This document shows positions 1 through 12,014 of a stretch of 64,000 nucleotides of DNA, one piece after another. Within the stretch, counting starts at the first letter, position 1; the number at the start of each line of letters is the position of its first letter. The stretch is from Paralithodes platypus (taxonomy: Eukaryota; Arthropoda; Malacostraca; Decapoda; Lithodidae): positions 42,731,897 to 42,795,896 of the forward strand of contig CM064572.1 of assembly GCA_032716605.1 (NCBI GenBank), written 5' to 3'. Below the pieces are notes generated by a model. That model worked only from the letters and a program-made list of their open reading frames with translations. It did not search any database and was not told the DNA's origin. A program made the translations under genes and the position numbers.

Positions 1-2366
1 GACCCTTCTAGGCTGCTTGTCCTCCAAAACACTGAGGATCAAGTGTCCAAACAGTGGTTTAGAGTGGGTAAGGGAACATTGGAAAGGGAACTACTGCCCT
101 GGAACTAATGTCCGTGGCAGGATTAGGAAGTTAGTAGGGGACAGATGGGTTAGTAACTGAGGGGGGGAAAAAACTAAAGTTATTCATTTACAAACGCAGT
201 CAGTCGCGGGTTTGATGCGAGATATTTGTCTAAGCGGAGTTTAAATGAATCAACGGTGCTGCAGTCTATAACGTCTCGGGGAAGCCCATTCCACAAGTTA
301 ACAACTCGATTGAAGAAGAAATTCTTAGATTCGTGTGAGTTAAAAGATTTACCAATAATTTTGCAACCGTTTCCCCGCGTGTAATTAGATTGGTCGATAG
401 TGAAGTACTTACTACAGTTCATATTGTCGATGCCTTTGATGATTTTGAACACTTGAATTAAGTCACCTCTTAATCTGCGCTGGGTTAAAGGAAATAGATT
501 TAATTCTCTAAGACGCTCTTCGCTCTTCGTATAGTTTGTTCTTTAGGCTAGGTATCATTTTGGTAACTCTACGTTGGACTCGTTCTAGCTTGTTTATATC
601 TTTTTGATAATAAGGGCACCAGGATTGAACGCAGTATTCCAGAAGAGGGCGGACTAAAGAATTGTAAAGGGTTAGGATAACTTCTTTGGATTTATGCTCA
701 AATGACCTACCTATAAAGCCAATTATTTTGTTTGCCTTCTTAACAACTTCTGAACATTGTTGACTCGGTTTTAGGTTATTCGATATTGTTACTCCCAGAT
801 CGGTTTCTCTGTTTACATTCTTAAGCTGAGTGCCATTCATCGAATAGTTTGCTTTCTCATTTAGGTATCCGATATGTAGTACTTTACATTTATCCGCATT
901 GAAACTCATTTGCCATATTTGGGCCCAACATAACAATTTATCTAGATTGTGTTGCATATCGTCAACTTGTTCTTTTGAGAGTACGCTTTTTGCAATTTTT
1001 GTATCGTCAGCAAATTTTGAGATTTTATGTCGTTGATGTAAATTAGAAAGAAAATTGGTCCTAGTACCGATCCCTGGGGTACCCCGCTACTTATATTGGT
1101 CCATTTAGATGCCTTACCGTTTATGACTATCTTTGCTTTCTGTCGCTGAGCCAATTTTCTATCCATTTCAACACACCGTCTTGTATTCCATGCGCTTTTA
1201 GTTTTAGCAGTAAACGTTTGTGGGGAACTTTGTCAAAGGCCTTTTGAAAATCAAGGTATATAATATCTACAGCTTTACTCTCATCGTAGAGGTTGAGGAT
1301 ATCGTGGAAGAAGTCCAAGAGGTTTGTTAAACAGGAACGTTTTTTACGAAAGCTGTGTTGACTATCTTTAAGTAAGTTATTTGCCTCTAAGTGATTTACG
1401 AGTCTGTCTCTTATGACCGTTTCTAGCATTTTACATACAATTAAGGATTACTGGGTAGGGATTTGCTGCCTTTTTTGAATATCCGTGTTACGTTGGCTAG
1501 CTTCCACTGATCAGGCATAGTCCCAGACTGTAAGGATTCATTGAATAACAATGTCAGTGGTTTGGAGAGCTCATCCTTAGCTTCCTTTAGAACTCTAGGC
1601 GAGATTGTATCGGGTCCAGGCGTTTTATTTACCTTGAGTTTATCTAAACAATTCAATACTTCTCTCTCTGTAACGGTGATATTGCTTAGAACATCTGAAT
1701 TATCAATCTGAATCGGCGATGGTGTAGGGATATCACTGAGGTCTTCGGTTGTAAACACTGATGCAAAGAAGGTATTGAGGGCATTACTCATTTGTACTTC
1801 GTCTTTGGTGTATTCTCCATTTTCATCGACTAACGGTCCAACAGTTGAAGTAACTACTTTTTTCTTTCTGATATAACTATAGAATTCTTTCTGGTTTGTT
1901 TTACTTTGATTCGCAACATGTAACTCCAGGGTCTTTTTACTTTGCTTAATTAACTTTTTGGCTTTGCGTCGTAGCTCTGCAAATTTTATCCGTTCTTCGT
2001 CATTTTGTGAGGATTTTAATCTATCATTAGCAAATTTTTTAGCAAGCAGACAGTCTGAAATATCTTTATTCCACCATTTGGGCTTATCATTATGGCCTGG
2101 ACGCCGTATTTTCGATGGTATGCAGTCTTGCACTGCCTTAAGGTAAGTGGTTGTGAAACACTCCCAAGATGTATTTATGTCGTTATTGTTAGTCAGAAAG
2201 CTCCAGTCAGTTTCTTTAAGCTTTGATTTAAGTTTATGAAAATTTGCTTTCTTGAAATTAGGGACTTCTCAATGCTGCTATTTGATTTGTTACTAGTAAA
2301 CTTTAAAGTGAAAGTTATCGTACGATGGTCGCTGTTACTGAATTCATCACCAACATTCAAATTCTC
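1..2366 (-). mobile_element. CR1-type LINE, 5'-truncated copy 1 (subfamily B)
   Basis: The 3' UTR runs off the left edge of the window. Coding remnants at 2360-180 on the minus strand encode the end of the endonuclease, the reverse transcriptase (SGVPQGSVLGP block, about 1090-1060) and the conserved C-terminal region ending NPRLTAFVNE. The reading frame is broken many times. Two deletions of about 24 bp relative to the other copies are visible, near 1020 (removing codons just before the FADD catalytic block) and near 1440. Homology to the other copies stops abruptly at about 2366 inside the endonuclease, which is typical 5' truncation during target-primed reverse transcription. Wording of the 3' UTR and endonuclease matches the 50.8 kb copy better than the 14 kb or 28 kb copies. 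It is dead as a gene. Confidence 0.95.
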
Positions 2367-2446
2367 TATGAGTAACTAGCATCCCCTTTAGTTGTCTAGC
2401 TGGTCTGTCTCTAAGATTGAGGTCGGTTGATGATGAGGAGCTCGGA

Positions 2447-2489
2447 TTAAGGGGGCCCACCTCGTTTTTTTCTCTCTCTTTCTCTCTCC

Positions 2490-2554
<65 letters not shown>

Positions 2555-2596
2555 GGTTGTATCCATTCGGCCCCATTCAGTCTACTCTTTTAAGAA
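2447..2596 (+). mobile_element. MITE family B, left-end fragment with (CT)n
   Basis: This starts at TTAA followed by GGGGGCCCACCTCG and continues into the 'tccattcggccccattcag' block that also marks the copies at 7.65 kb and 37.6 kb. A (CT)n tract at 2466-2552 lies inside it. The element is cut off near 2596, so the right half is missing. Confidence 0.6.
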
Positions 2597-2624
2597 GTTT
2601 ATTCATTAGTTAGGTTTATTTGTG

Positions 2625-2700
2625 GTGTGAGTATCCATGGTTCGAATCCTTGGAGCACCACATGTATTCATTAGTTTCATTGATTTCGTTAGTTAGGTTT
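2625..2700 (+). mobile_element. SINE fragment with box-B-like motif
   Basis: A TGGTTCGAATCC box-B-like motif at about 2638 is followed by GCACCACATGTATTCATTAG. The same order (box B, then ACATGT or CATATG, then TTCATTA) recurs near 48540 and 63010 on the opposite strand. No box A is recognisable, so this is a 3' fragment at best. Confidence 0.4.
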
Positions 2701-3640
2701 ATTTGTAAGTTAATTGGTGGGTTGGTGATAATATGAAATGATTGCCTTAATTAGTACTCATTAGTTTAGACAACGACACAGAAGGTAACACCTTGCAAGA
2801 ATAACAATTAGTAGACATAATAACGAAAAATGGAAATGAGGTCGTTATCAATATAAATGGATAATAGAGGGATACTGAAATATATCAACTGCAGATGGCG
2901 AATAAATATAATAACAACAGAGAGAGAAATTCCGGGGAAAAGACAAAAATTAAAAGGATAGAGTGCAAATGGAAATGTTGAATACAGATAAGAGCCTGGA
3001 CTAAGACGACCACTAAGGCATAATAAGTAATGAGACTGGCAAAGGCTGGACGATGGTGATAGTGATAATAAAGTGGCTAACAAATAGTGGTAAAATATAA
3101 TGACCAGGAAATACGAATAAAGGAGAGAAGTAGGACTAAAGTGGGTAGCAAATATAAGAATAGAGAAGAGTAGTGATCTCTAAGAAATGAGACAACGAGG
3201 TAGACATTTTCGGCCTTGATGATAATTATGAAATATAGTTTGTGACAAGTATGAGCTTAATAAATGCCCTCTGAGTATAAAAAAATGATGATAATTGAAA
3301 CTGTTTTATACAAAAAAGTATAAAGAGTAAGATAAATTGAATTACGTTCTTATTGAATTATTTTTAATGTAACAGGAGTCGGTATAAAGCAAGACATGTA
3401 GTGTGCTGCGAAACTAAAATGTAGAAACTACACACACATGCCGGACAATATTTTTATTGTAACGGTGTCGACTCTATCTGGAATCCTAATCAGGTGTGAG
3501 TAAATTAATGCACAGGAGTGAACAAAAAGCAGACAGGCATTTCGAACGAACTTAATAAGTAATAAACAATTAATTAAAATAAATTATTAAATAAATAAAT
3601 TAAAATAAATTATTAAAATTATCTAATGTATTCTACTGCA
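2700..3640. other. AT-rich stretch, nothing recognised
   Basis: This is low-complexity, AT-rich DNA with no supported coding region or repeat family. The only structure is a short duplicated AATAAATTATTAAA-type segment near 3570-3615. Confidence 0.5.
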
Positions 3641-3774
3641 GATATGTGTCCATGTATTTACATCTATTAAATCTATCTATCTACCTATTTATCTATCTAT
3701 CTATCTTTCTATCCTTCCCCTCCCGCCAAAACAAGAAATATATATATATATATTATGTTAAAATAGCTACTATC

Positions 3775-3852
3775 ATTCTTTCAACTTCGGGGTAGACACT
3801 TGTTACAGGCACCTTTGCCCTTTGTCCCCTGCATGTACATAGCAATCAAATA
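3775..3852 (+). mobile_element. Jockey-like LINE 3'-UTR tail
   Basis: About 78 bp match the 3' UTR of the elements at 24.2 kb and 36.7 kb in order: 'tttcaact..ggggtagacacttg', then 'caggca..tttgcc', then 'catgtacatag'. It is an extreme 5' truncation, and its tail is followed directly by TA/TATC simple repeats. Confidence 0.65.
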
Positions 3853-4412
3853 TATATACATATATCTATCTATCAGCTATACATCATTCTCTTAACCTAC
3901 CTATTCGTTATGTCTATCTATCCAAATATGAAGTGTACCATGTATCCTGATAATCCATCTACCTTGTTTATTTCCCTACGTTTTCATGTATTCATCCCTG
4001 TACCTCCAATTACTATATACATGGAGGGTCACCCATAGCTACAGTTTGACTAATACAACTTGGCAGGGATATTTCCAGTTGATGGGGTATCTAATGTATT
4101 CTACTACAGACCCCTACACTGCTATCTGTTTGTCAGTCTATCTATCTATTTATATATCTATCTATCTACCTATCTATCTATCTATTTGTCTGTCTGTATG
4201 TCTATCTATCTATATGTCTGTCTGTATGTCTGTCTATTTATCTATCTATCTATCTATCTTAATATCAATCTATCTATCAATCTATATATCTATCTATATA
4301 TATCCATTCATCCATCTGTCCGTCCGTCCGTCTTTCTGTCTGCCTGTCTATCTATCTATCTATCTATCTATCGGCTTTGTATCTTGCTGACAACTGACTT
4401 ATGAGTTTCATT

Positions 4413-4414
4413 AA

Positions 4415-4509
<95 letters not shown>
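4413..4509. repeat. (CT)n-(TA)n microsatellite
   Basis: About 40 nt of CT run directly into about 56 nt of TA. A similar compound tract occurs at 22363-22485. Confidence 0.97.
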
Positions 4510-4511
<2 letters not shown>

Positions 4512-4792
4512 GTATATATCAATTTGTATATGTATCTATCAATATCTATGTATTTATCTATCTGTTCATCTATTCCTCTCTGTGCCTCTATTGCTATATA
4601 AATGATGGGTTGACCATTACAGCAGTAATACAAGTTGGCAGGACCATTTCCACCTGAAGGAGTATTTTGTATATCCAACCATCGTCCTTAAATGTCACCA
4701 GGAATCCGTCTATCTATATGTCTGTCTATCTATCTATATATCTAACTATCTACCTATCATTCCCTATATCTATCTATATATCTATCTATCTA

Positions 4793-4835
<43 letters not shown>

Positions 4836-5469
4836 ATCTATCAAACTTTACATTTATCTCGTTATATACCTATATATAACTTATTCCTTCTATCTATCGA
4901 GCTTTACATGGATTTGCCTGTATATTTATCTATCTACCTATCTATTTATCTATTTATCTATTTATCTAGTTTCTTCTACCAATGATATGTTGACCATTGC
5001 TACAGGTACAACAGGACAGGAACAATACCAATTGATGGAGTGTATAATATATTCCCCTACTCGCCCTACATGTATCTAGGTATCTATCTAACCTGCTATC
5101 TATATAGGCCTATATCTCTTATCTATCTATATACCTACCGAGCTATCTACGTATATTTCTATCTATTTATCTATTTATCTATTAATCGAACTAATAATCT
5201 AAGAACCAATTTCTTCATCAATTTAGCTATCTTACGATTTATGTATCCATCTAGCTACTTACCTGTCTATAAATGAGTGGGGTGATCATTGAAAGTAGAG
5301 TCATTTGTGAACATTCGTGGACCTCCTTTATGCTAATACAATTATCTGGATTGTTTTTTGGTTGGAACCTTCTTTTCAATAAATGGTATATTAGTTTTGT
5401 AGTTGATATATAGACAACTATATTAATAAATTCGTTTCTAGAGATACACTTCCATAATTAAAAATAGGT

Positions 5470-5745
5470 GATGCCCCTGAATTGATGGACGATGACTGGT
5501 CCTATCCAAAGTGAGGTTTGGCATCTTTTACCCAACCTTAGCTGTTTCTGTCTGTCTCTTTTACTGTCCTACTTTTCCTTATCGACGAGACAGAAACGGG
5601 CGAGAGAACGCGAAAGTGGTCCCGGACCTTGAGAGTAGGAACATTAAATGTTGTTTCTGTTCGGGCTCTGTCTCGTGTCGGCCACTCCCAGCAATGGAGT
5701 ATGTGCCTGAGTACATACATACAGACTACATACCTAATACATTAT
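5470..5745 (+). mobile_element. Dispersed repeat family D
   Basis: The family signature is present: 'gaggtttggcatc', 'gtctgtctctttt', 'gagacagaaacgggcgag', 'ggtcccggacc', 'ttcgggctctgtctc', and finally 'gtgcctgagta' followed by CATA repeats. The same order occurs at 8455-8985, 33660-33890 and, inverted, at 19834-20050. The constant 3' end next to a microsatellite suggests a retroposed element of unknown class. Confidence 0.75.
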
Positions 5746-6106
5746 GCACCACACCACATATGTGCCTTTATTTCTATCTCACCACCAATTAAGCTGTCTA
5801 ACTATCCACAAATCTATCTATTTATCATATAGATCTACTTACCTACCTGTTAATATACCTATCTATCTACGTTTCTATAATTGAGTGAGGTTATCGTTGA
5901 AGGTACACCAGGGCGGGAACATTACCAATTGATGGAGTATCTAATCTATTCTCCTATCGAGTCTCTCTTATTAGATTGTCTAGCTCACGTAATGGCAGCC
6001 ACGTCTCTACAACTTCTATCTACTCGTCTATCTATCTGGCTTTCAATCTGGCTATCTATTAATCTATCTACATTCACGTTCTGTCTACCCTCCATTGCGT
6101 AGTTCA

Positions 6107-6107
<1 letters not shown>

Positions 6108-6153
<46 letters not shown>
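6108..6153. repeat. (CT)n microsatellite
   Basis: An uninterrupted CT tract of about 46 nt on the + strand. Confidence 0.97.
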
Positions 6154-6155
<2 letters not shown>

Positions 6156-6260
6156 GTGTATGAGTGCGCACGTATACGTGCCGCACGTACACGCAAAGCT
6201 TCTGTTCCTTAATTACGTAGTACAGGTACGCATTTTTTAGAGAAATATTGAAATTAATGA

Positions 6261-6570
6261 AATAGATACCCAATACTATATTATATAATACACAAAAACT
6301 GCTACACATACAGTATAGAATAATGTCAAAAAACACTATTACATAATTATAACCTGGTAGACTCTAGACATTTGTCTTAGTGAAACACATAATTGTACTC
6401 ACCGTCTTGAACTTAAATCACTGACAAATAGATACCCAATAACATATAATAAAAAATGCTCACAAATGAAATACTCTGATATCAATCAAACACATAATCA
6501 TGAATGCATCCTGGTAGACTCTAGACCAATCTTTTAGTGAAACACAAAATGTTACTCACTCTCTTGAATC
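6261..6570. repeat. Diverged tandem duplication, unit ~160 bp
   Basis: Two successive units share 'aaatagatacccaata', 'cctggtagactctagac' and 'ttagtgaaacacataa' in the same order (6261-6424 and 6427-6570). Divergence is substantial, so the duplication is old. Confidence 0.7.
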
Positions 6571-7647
6571 ATAGTAATTTGTTCTTGGTGTTACTGCAAT
6601 ACTTCTATGCCACTTTGTACCAACATTTACCTGCAATGCAAAGCATAAAATACAGTAATACCTTCTCTGACAAAATGATGCAAGTAAATAATGCCAATAT
6701 TACGAACAATTCAGGGCTTGTAAGACTCGAATAGACAGGAATTTTACCCAATACTCGAGTAAATTAAATGTGGGTGGCGAGTTCCATAGAGTTTTAAACT
6801 AGGGATCGTAGGTAAACCAATGTTCATATAAATAGTATGATAACCGTAATAACTATGATTAAAAGACCATAAGAAAACTTTGAGTGAATCATAATGGTTA
6901 TGTATTAAAAAAAATAGCTCAATGTAGAATTATGTTAAGGGTGTTTCTGTTGCAGAAGACATACTACAGTAGTTTCCAGGAAAACGTAATCAAATGCAGA
7001 TTGCAAATACTATTAATAGAATAATGATATATATAACAAACACATGGAAGGCAGACAAACAGGAAGGTGTCACGAAATAAAAGGAAACATAAATTAGATT
7101 AGTAATAGTATAACTTAATCAATACAATAATTGAATCCATCAAAAAGCTAAAATTAATAAGCTATACTTACTGACAATGAAATATTGTCTGTGGAATATA
7201 TCATAAGAGGAAAACAAATATAACAAACAGTGAAGCTATTTGTAATATTTATCTAGTACGGCATTTATGTACGATACATACATCAAACAATAATAATTAA
7301 ATTAATTTATAAGTAAAACACATGTACACATACAGTACATTCAACTAGTCTATTTTGTCCGAGCGGACTGTAAATTGAATCCCATAGCACCTGATTTATC
7401 TATAGTTAATGGAAAACTATGAATGTACTATGTATCTGCATCATATCAATACCAGGTTTTCGTAATTAGCACTATATTTGACTACTAGAACTTAGAAATA
7501 GCTGGGGAATGAAGGTGGAGTCATGTCAATTTACCCTCAACTGGAAATAAACAAGGTATAGTAGCTTACAATATACACGACAAATACACTAGTTTACCCA
7601 AATAGCATTTAGGCCTAAACAGATTACCGAGGGGTATTCGTGAATAT
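6571..7647. other. AT-rich stretch, nothing recognised
   Basis: This is AT-rich sequence with no coding potential, no terminal repeats and no match to the other families in this window. Confidence 0.5.
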
Positions 7648-8017
7648 TTAACTATGGTGGCCCACCTCGTGTGTTCTCTCTCTCTCCCTCTGTCCCTGGG
7701 TTGTATCCATTCGGTCCCATTCAGCCTACTTTTTACGTTTATCCCCATCCAGGTGTCGATTTTCTTCTGGCGAGCGATACCGAGCATATTTTAAAATATT
7801 TTTGACAGCAGACTGAATTTGTAAATTTTTTGATAGAAAAATGTCTCCGGCGAAGCCGGATTTCTCCACACAATGCTGGCTCACTATCGCTCTCCCGGCA
7901 GAAATCGACACCTTGATTGGGATAAACGTCTTTAAACAGAAGGCTGAATGGGGCCGAATAGATACAAGCCAGAGAAAGAGAGAAAAGAAGAGAAAAACAG
8001 CAGTTGACCCCTCTTAA
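7648..8017. mobile_element. MITE family B, complete, TTAA-bounded with long inverted arms
   Basis: TTAA occurs at both ends (7648-7651 and 8014-8017). The left arm (tccattcggtcccattcagcc ... ggtgtcgatttt ... ctggcgagcgatac) is repeated in inverse orientation on the right, giving arms of roughly 120 bp around a GC-rich pocket (gtctccggcgaagccgg). There is no coding capacity. Internal blocks (ggtgtcgatttttt, ggcgagcgatagcgagcc) are shared with family A. Confidence 0.8.
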
Positions 8018-8216
8018 ACTAGTAACAGCGGTAGCAAACACACAGGACAATGGCAGCACTAACATGGTTGTAAGAATATGCAAATATTAGAAAACATTAC
8101 TTAACAACTACTCTAAATGGAAATAATGAGCATTCAAAATCAAGTTCATAAACAGAAGAAAACACAAATTAATAATACAAACATAATTAATCATCATGCT
8201 AATGCTAGTATATACT

Positions 8217-8241
8217 ACTACTACTAATAATAATAATAATG

Positions 8242-8275
<34 letters not shown>

Positions 8276-8287
8276 TAATAATAATAC
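8217..8287. repeat. (AAT)n microsatellite
   Basis: A trinucleotide AAT/TAA tract with rare interruptions. Open frames here encode only poly-Asn or poly-Leu and are not genes. Confidence 0.95.
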
Positions 8288-8454
8288 AAAACTAGAAAAC
8301 GGCAATAAATCGGGTGTCATTTTAAAATATAATATTACGTTATATATTGGAGACACGCAGGAATTACCTAACACTTTAACTGACAAGTGAGTGATGGAAA
8401 ACAGATTTTAGTTAGCAACAGGCAAGAGAGGGCGGGGATACTATATTATATATA

Positions 8455-8985
8455 AATACAAAAGGGTGAGGGATGGTCCTGTCTAGAGTGAGGTTTGGCA
8501 TCATCTACCCAACCTGAGTCGTTTCTGTCTGTCTCTTTTCCTTTACTATTTGTCCTACTTAGGGGGCAGAGGGCTAGGAATCCTCCTCCCCTTGTGAATT
8601 TCACCTACTAGAGGAGACAGAAAGGGGCGAGGGAATGCGAAAATGGTACCGGACCCTGATAATTGTAATTTAAAATGTTTATGTTCGGGCTCTGTCTCCA
8701 GTCGGTCACCCCAAGCTATGGGGTATTGTGCCTGAGTATATACATATACATATACTGAGTATAGTATATACATTGTCCTACTTAGGGGGCAGAGGGCTAG
8801 GAATCCTCCTCCCCTTGTGAATTTCACCTACTAGAGGAGACAGAAAGGGGCGAGGGAATGCGAAAATGGTACCGGACCCTGATAATTGTAATTTAAAATG
8901 TTGTTTATGTTCGGGCTCTGTCTAGAGTCGGTCACCCCAAGCTATGAGGTATTGTGCCTGAGTATATACATATACACAAACATAT
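8455..8985 (+). mobile_element. Family D with recent internal tandem duplication
   Basis: A complete family D unit is followed by a second partial unit. The segment starting 'gtcctacttagggggcag' at about 8549 and ending at the 'gtgcctgagta' tail recurs at about 8775-8970 with only a few differences, for example an extra TGT in the second unit. High identity points to a recent duplication. Confidence 0.8.
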
Positions 8986-8987
8986 TG

Positions 8988-9122
8988 AAGGGATATATGG
9001 TAGCTAACATAATTAATTGGGATAGTCTGTAGCCGTTTAATGGGTAGATTTCCTTCATAGGCTGAATAAAATCATATAATAATAGCCAGAATATATGAAA
9101 AGAATGGCACTGGTACCGCACA
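8988..9122. mobile_element. MITE family C, half element
   Basis: This carries the family C interior ('agtctgtagcc', 'ccttcataggctgaataaaatc', 'atagccagaatat') and a degraded end ('ggcactggtaccgcac'). The other terminus is missing. Confidence 0.6.
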
Positions 9123-9241
9123 AGTAAATATGAACATTTGTTTAATTGAGATTTATAATTTATACAAGTCTATGGAATTCACCACCCACATTACACTTAC
9201 TCAACCGTAGTGTTCGTCCTATCGGAGTAGTCTTAGTGAGC

Positions 9242-9273
<32 letters not shown>

Positions 9274-9465
9274 TTTTTTGTTTGTTTTTGCTAAATAGCC
9301 GATCGGATGTCATGGACATCCAATACTGATTTAGTCCTATGTTAATCCATTCCCGAAATGTGTAGAGAGGTGTAATTACATGGGCATATTTGGTGTGAGG
9401 CTATTTTGGTCCGTAGTTGTTTTCGTCTGCAGCCGATTAGGTCTGTGGCCTATATGGACAATTGA

Positions 9466-11500
9466 CCACTTACGACTTTCAGGCAATAAGGAAGTATGAG
9501 CCGTGAACAACGATATTAAACAGAAATGCAATAATAATGTACGTTTCTGATGGAAGTATGGTATGCTGAATTGGGTTTTATGTATTTATATTGTGACGCC
9601 TACCAGCGTTGGCAGAATCACCTCCCGTTAGCCTCTAGCGCTCGCCAGGGCAGTGAAATGGGCTACATTTATCAGAGAAGGTTGTTCTTTCTTTCATAGT
9701 ACTTGCATTGTTACAGACAGTCCTGTGGTGGTCTTTATTTTCGTCTGTGACAACGGGAAGCATTTTATATCATGAGTAGAACATAAGATGCATTGTAGTG
9801 TAGTTGAGAGAGAGAGAGCGAGCGGGCAGCGAGGGGGTAGTGAGTGTTGCTTCCCTCCCGCCTCCTCCCTCCCGGAGGAGTCTCCCGCCCGTGTGCTTTT
9901 CTCTCGGTTTTGATTGGCTGGTGGTTCCTGGCGCCTTCTGGAGGCCTGCTGCCTGGTGACGTAGTGGTCTGTGATTGGCTGACCACCATGCCTTTGTGAG
10001 ATCCTGGGGGTCCCGAGGAGCTACTCTCTTTAGAGCAGGCTAGGGACGCACATGACTAACATCCTTTTTACCACTGTCTCCCATATCTCCACCATTCTGA
10101 TACTGTCTCTCTTCCTCAACTTCTTCTCTTCCATTCCTCTTATCTTTAAACGTCACAACACTCCCTTTGGGTTCTGCACATGATTTCATAGCGGCCCATC
10201 GTATTATGTGCGTTGCGCTCTGAGATATTTACATGTACTTAGAATAGGTTTGAGGGTTCTTAGTTAGTAGAGGTTAAGAACTCGGTGTGTGTCTCCATTA
10301 TTGATTTAGTGCTCTGCTGGGTTATTTAATGCTAGACTGGGATAAGGCTTCGGTTGTCGTCGTCAGCGATGTGTGTACAGTTCGCTTATACCTACACGAC
10401 TTCGACGGTTTCTGTGGTAGCCTAGGTTGCCTTTTTGGTTGTGCCTTTTGCGATTGCAGCATCGTGTGGTAAGAGGGCATTAGCCTACTTCCTTGTCACA
10501 CAGTGCTGCCTCTTTGCTTGACTTTAGAGGGATCGCCAAGGTAGAACCAGATACTTGAGATCTGGATCTACCAAGAGAGCATTCCCGTCATTTAACGAAA
10601 ATTTAATCATACCGCCTTAAGGACAACGCTAAGCTATGAGCCAGTCTTGCTCAGCCACAGTTTCCTAACCTTGATATCCCAGCTAAACTTTATTCACCTA
10701 GCAGACACTAGTTAGGATATGAGCTCTTTATGATATGTATGCATTATTATTCACGGCATTTATGAGTCTAGGTTGTTGTTGAGTTGCACAACCATAGTAG
10801 ACTTTTTCGTTGATGAGGAAGCATTTCTTTTAGTGTCGAGCATTACTGCCGTTGCGCATTTATAATATTCTCGTGTCAGTTAACATTATATGTCCTATCG
10901 TTTTTGTGTACTCCGTATACACGTGTGGTGTCCTGCCTCCTGCCTTTCTATAATTTAAGATACGAGCATCTTATGAGCATCAGACTTTCTTCAGAAGTTT
11001 CCAGGTCTATGCTGTAGGACTAGACTTCACTTTCTTTCAGATAGGAGTGAAGAGTTTATTGTTGTTTAGAGTAACTATATTGAAGCATCTTTTTATTGTA
11101 TTATATCTTGCATTGATTTAATTGATCTTTCCAAAGCTTCCCTTCTGTGCATTTTAACGTAACTTGCATCTTGATTGTTATCAGGCTATACCAGTGTGGG
11201 TTAGCCTGGAGTAGAGTACATTTATGCCCAGTTAAGCATACCCCGTTATCTCAGATTAACTCTGGAGGGTATAGGTGTTTTTTGTTAGCCGGCATATAAG
11301 TTCAAGGGTTTGGATCTAGCGTACCGTTGTTGCATAATGCCCTATTACTAGTCCAACCATTAAGTGCCCTTGTTTTATTCGTAGCCCCGGTCGTAACAAT
11401 ATATATTATGTAGTACGCCCATATTTTAGCTGTAAATGATGTTAATTATCGTTGTCTACAGCTCCAACTTCCTTATAGAACGAAACTCGCAAGTCGGCAA
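9466..11500. mobile_element. Element F interrupted by a solo LTR
   Basis: The left end (9466-9505, gaccacttacgactttcagg ... ataaggaagt) and the right end (about 11460-11500, ctccaacttccttatag ... gaaactcgcaagt) are inverted copies of the ~38-bp F terminus. The F interior (aatgcaataataatgtacg, tctgatgg, ttgggttttatg) follows the left end. The 1.8-kb LTR at 9592-11398 sits inside it. There is no coding sequence. Confidence 0.65.
9592..11398 (+). mobile_element. Solo LTR, 1807 bp (LTR copy 1)
   Basis: It begins TGTGACGCC and ends CGTAACA, the TG...CA ends of a long terminal repeat, and is flanked by ATAT on both sides (9588-9591 and 11399-11402), a 4-bp target duplication. It aligns along its length with 39752-41442 through blocks such as 'agggatcgccaaggtagaac', 'caagagagcattcccgtcat', 'cagaagtttccag' and 'accgttgttgca'. 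No gag or pol sequence adjoins it, so it is interpreted as a solo LTR left by recombination. A 4-bp duplication suggests the Gypsy group, but the superfamily cannot be fixed without internal sequence. The strand is arbitrary. Confidence 0.75.
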
Positions 11501-12009
11501 ATAATCTAATCCCTATTGGCCAGTGCCCATTTTCGTCCGCGACTGTTTTAGTTCATGAAGTTCATGTTTCAGTTCGTCCGGGGCCGTTTTGGTAGAGCCC
11601 GCGACAGATTCACTGTGTGGCTGATTCGGAGCAATAGATAACCCCTTCAGCATGATGACGTAATTTTCATCATAACGATTTTCTTTAGCTTACAATCCAC
11701 CTTCAGGAATCAAAAGGGTAGATACGATGTCAATGCATAACGTAGGTCCTTCTTAAACTGCTGAAGATCATCTCATTTTAGTCAGAATCAATAATACAAA
11801 ATGTGTCATCGTGCTGAAGGAGTTAATAGTTAATAGCTAAATAAAAGTGGAATTAAATAAATAAATTAATACAAATATAATATATTCATAAATACAAACC
11901 TAAACGACGAACATAAATGTATAATAAAATAATGTTCACCTCATAGATAAGAGAGAGGCATCTACATAGAAAAACTACAGTACATCAGTGTTGCCAATTT
12001 ACCTACTTC
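11500..12009. other. AT-rich stretch, nothing firm recognised
   Basis: Mixed AT-rich sequence between element F and the 22-bp minisatellite. A short GC-richer patch near 11520-11640 carries repeated 'ttcatg' and 'ttttggt' phrases but no recognised family. Confidence 0.4.
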
Positions 12010-12014
12010 TCCGT

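Larger units (their letters stand above)
3640..6106. repeat. (TATC)n microsatellite field with a recurring ~85-bp core
   Basis: Blocks of TATC/TATCTG tetranucleotides are separated by related unique-looking cores at about 4022-4110, 4603-4680, 4985-5065 and 5880-5960. Each core reads roughly 'gggt..accattgctacag...aca...ggcagga..att.cca.ttgatgga.tat.taat.tattc' and runs back into the microsatellite. A partial core lies at about 5275-5320. This is the arrangement expected of a core element flanked by its own microsatellite tails. Open frames through this field are translations of simple repeats and are not genes. Confidence 0.75.

Noticed and set aside
2625..2700. A functional tRNA gene
   Set aside because: Only a box-B-like motif is present; no box A and no cloverleaf could be traced. 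The same applies near 20620, 48550 and 63020.
3986..4879. Tyr/Ser/Ile-rich membrane-protein-like frames
   Set aside because: Translations of TATC and TA repeats; the apparent hydrophobicity is compositional.
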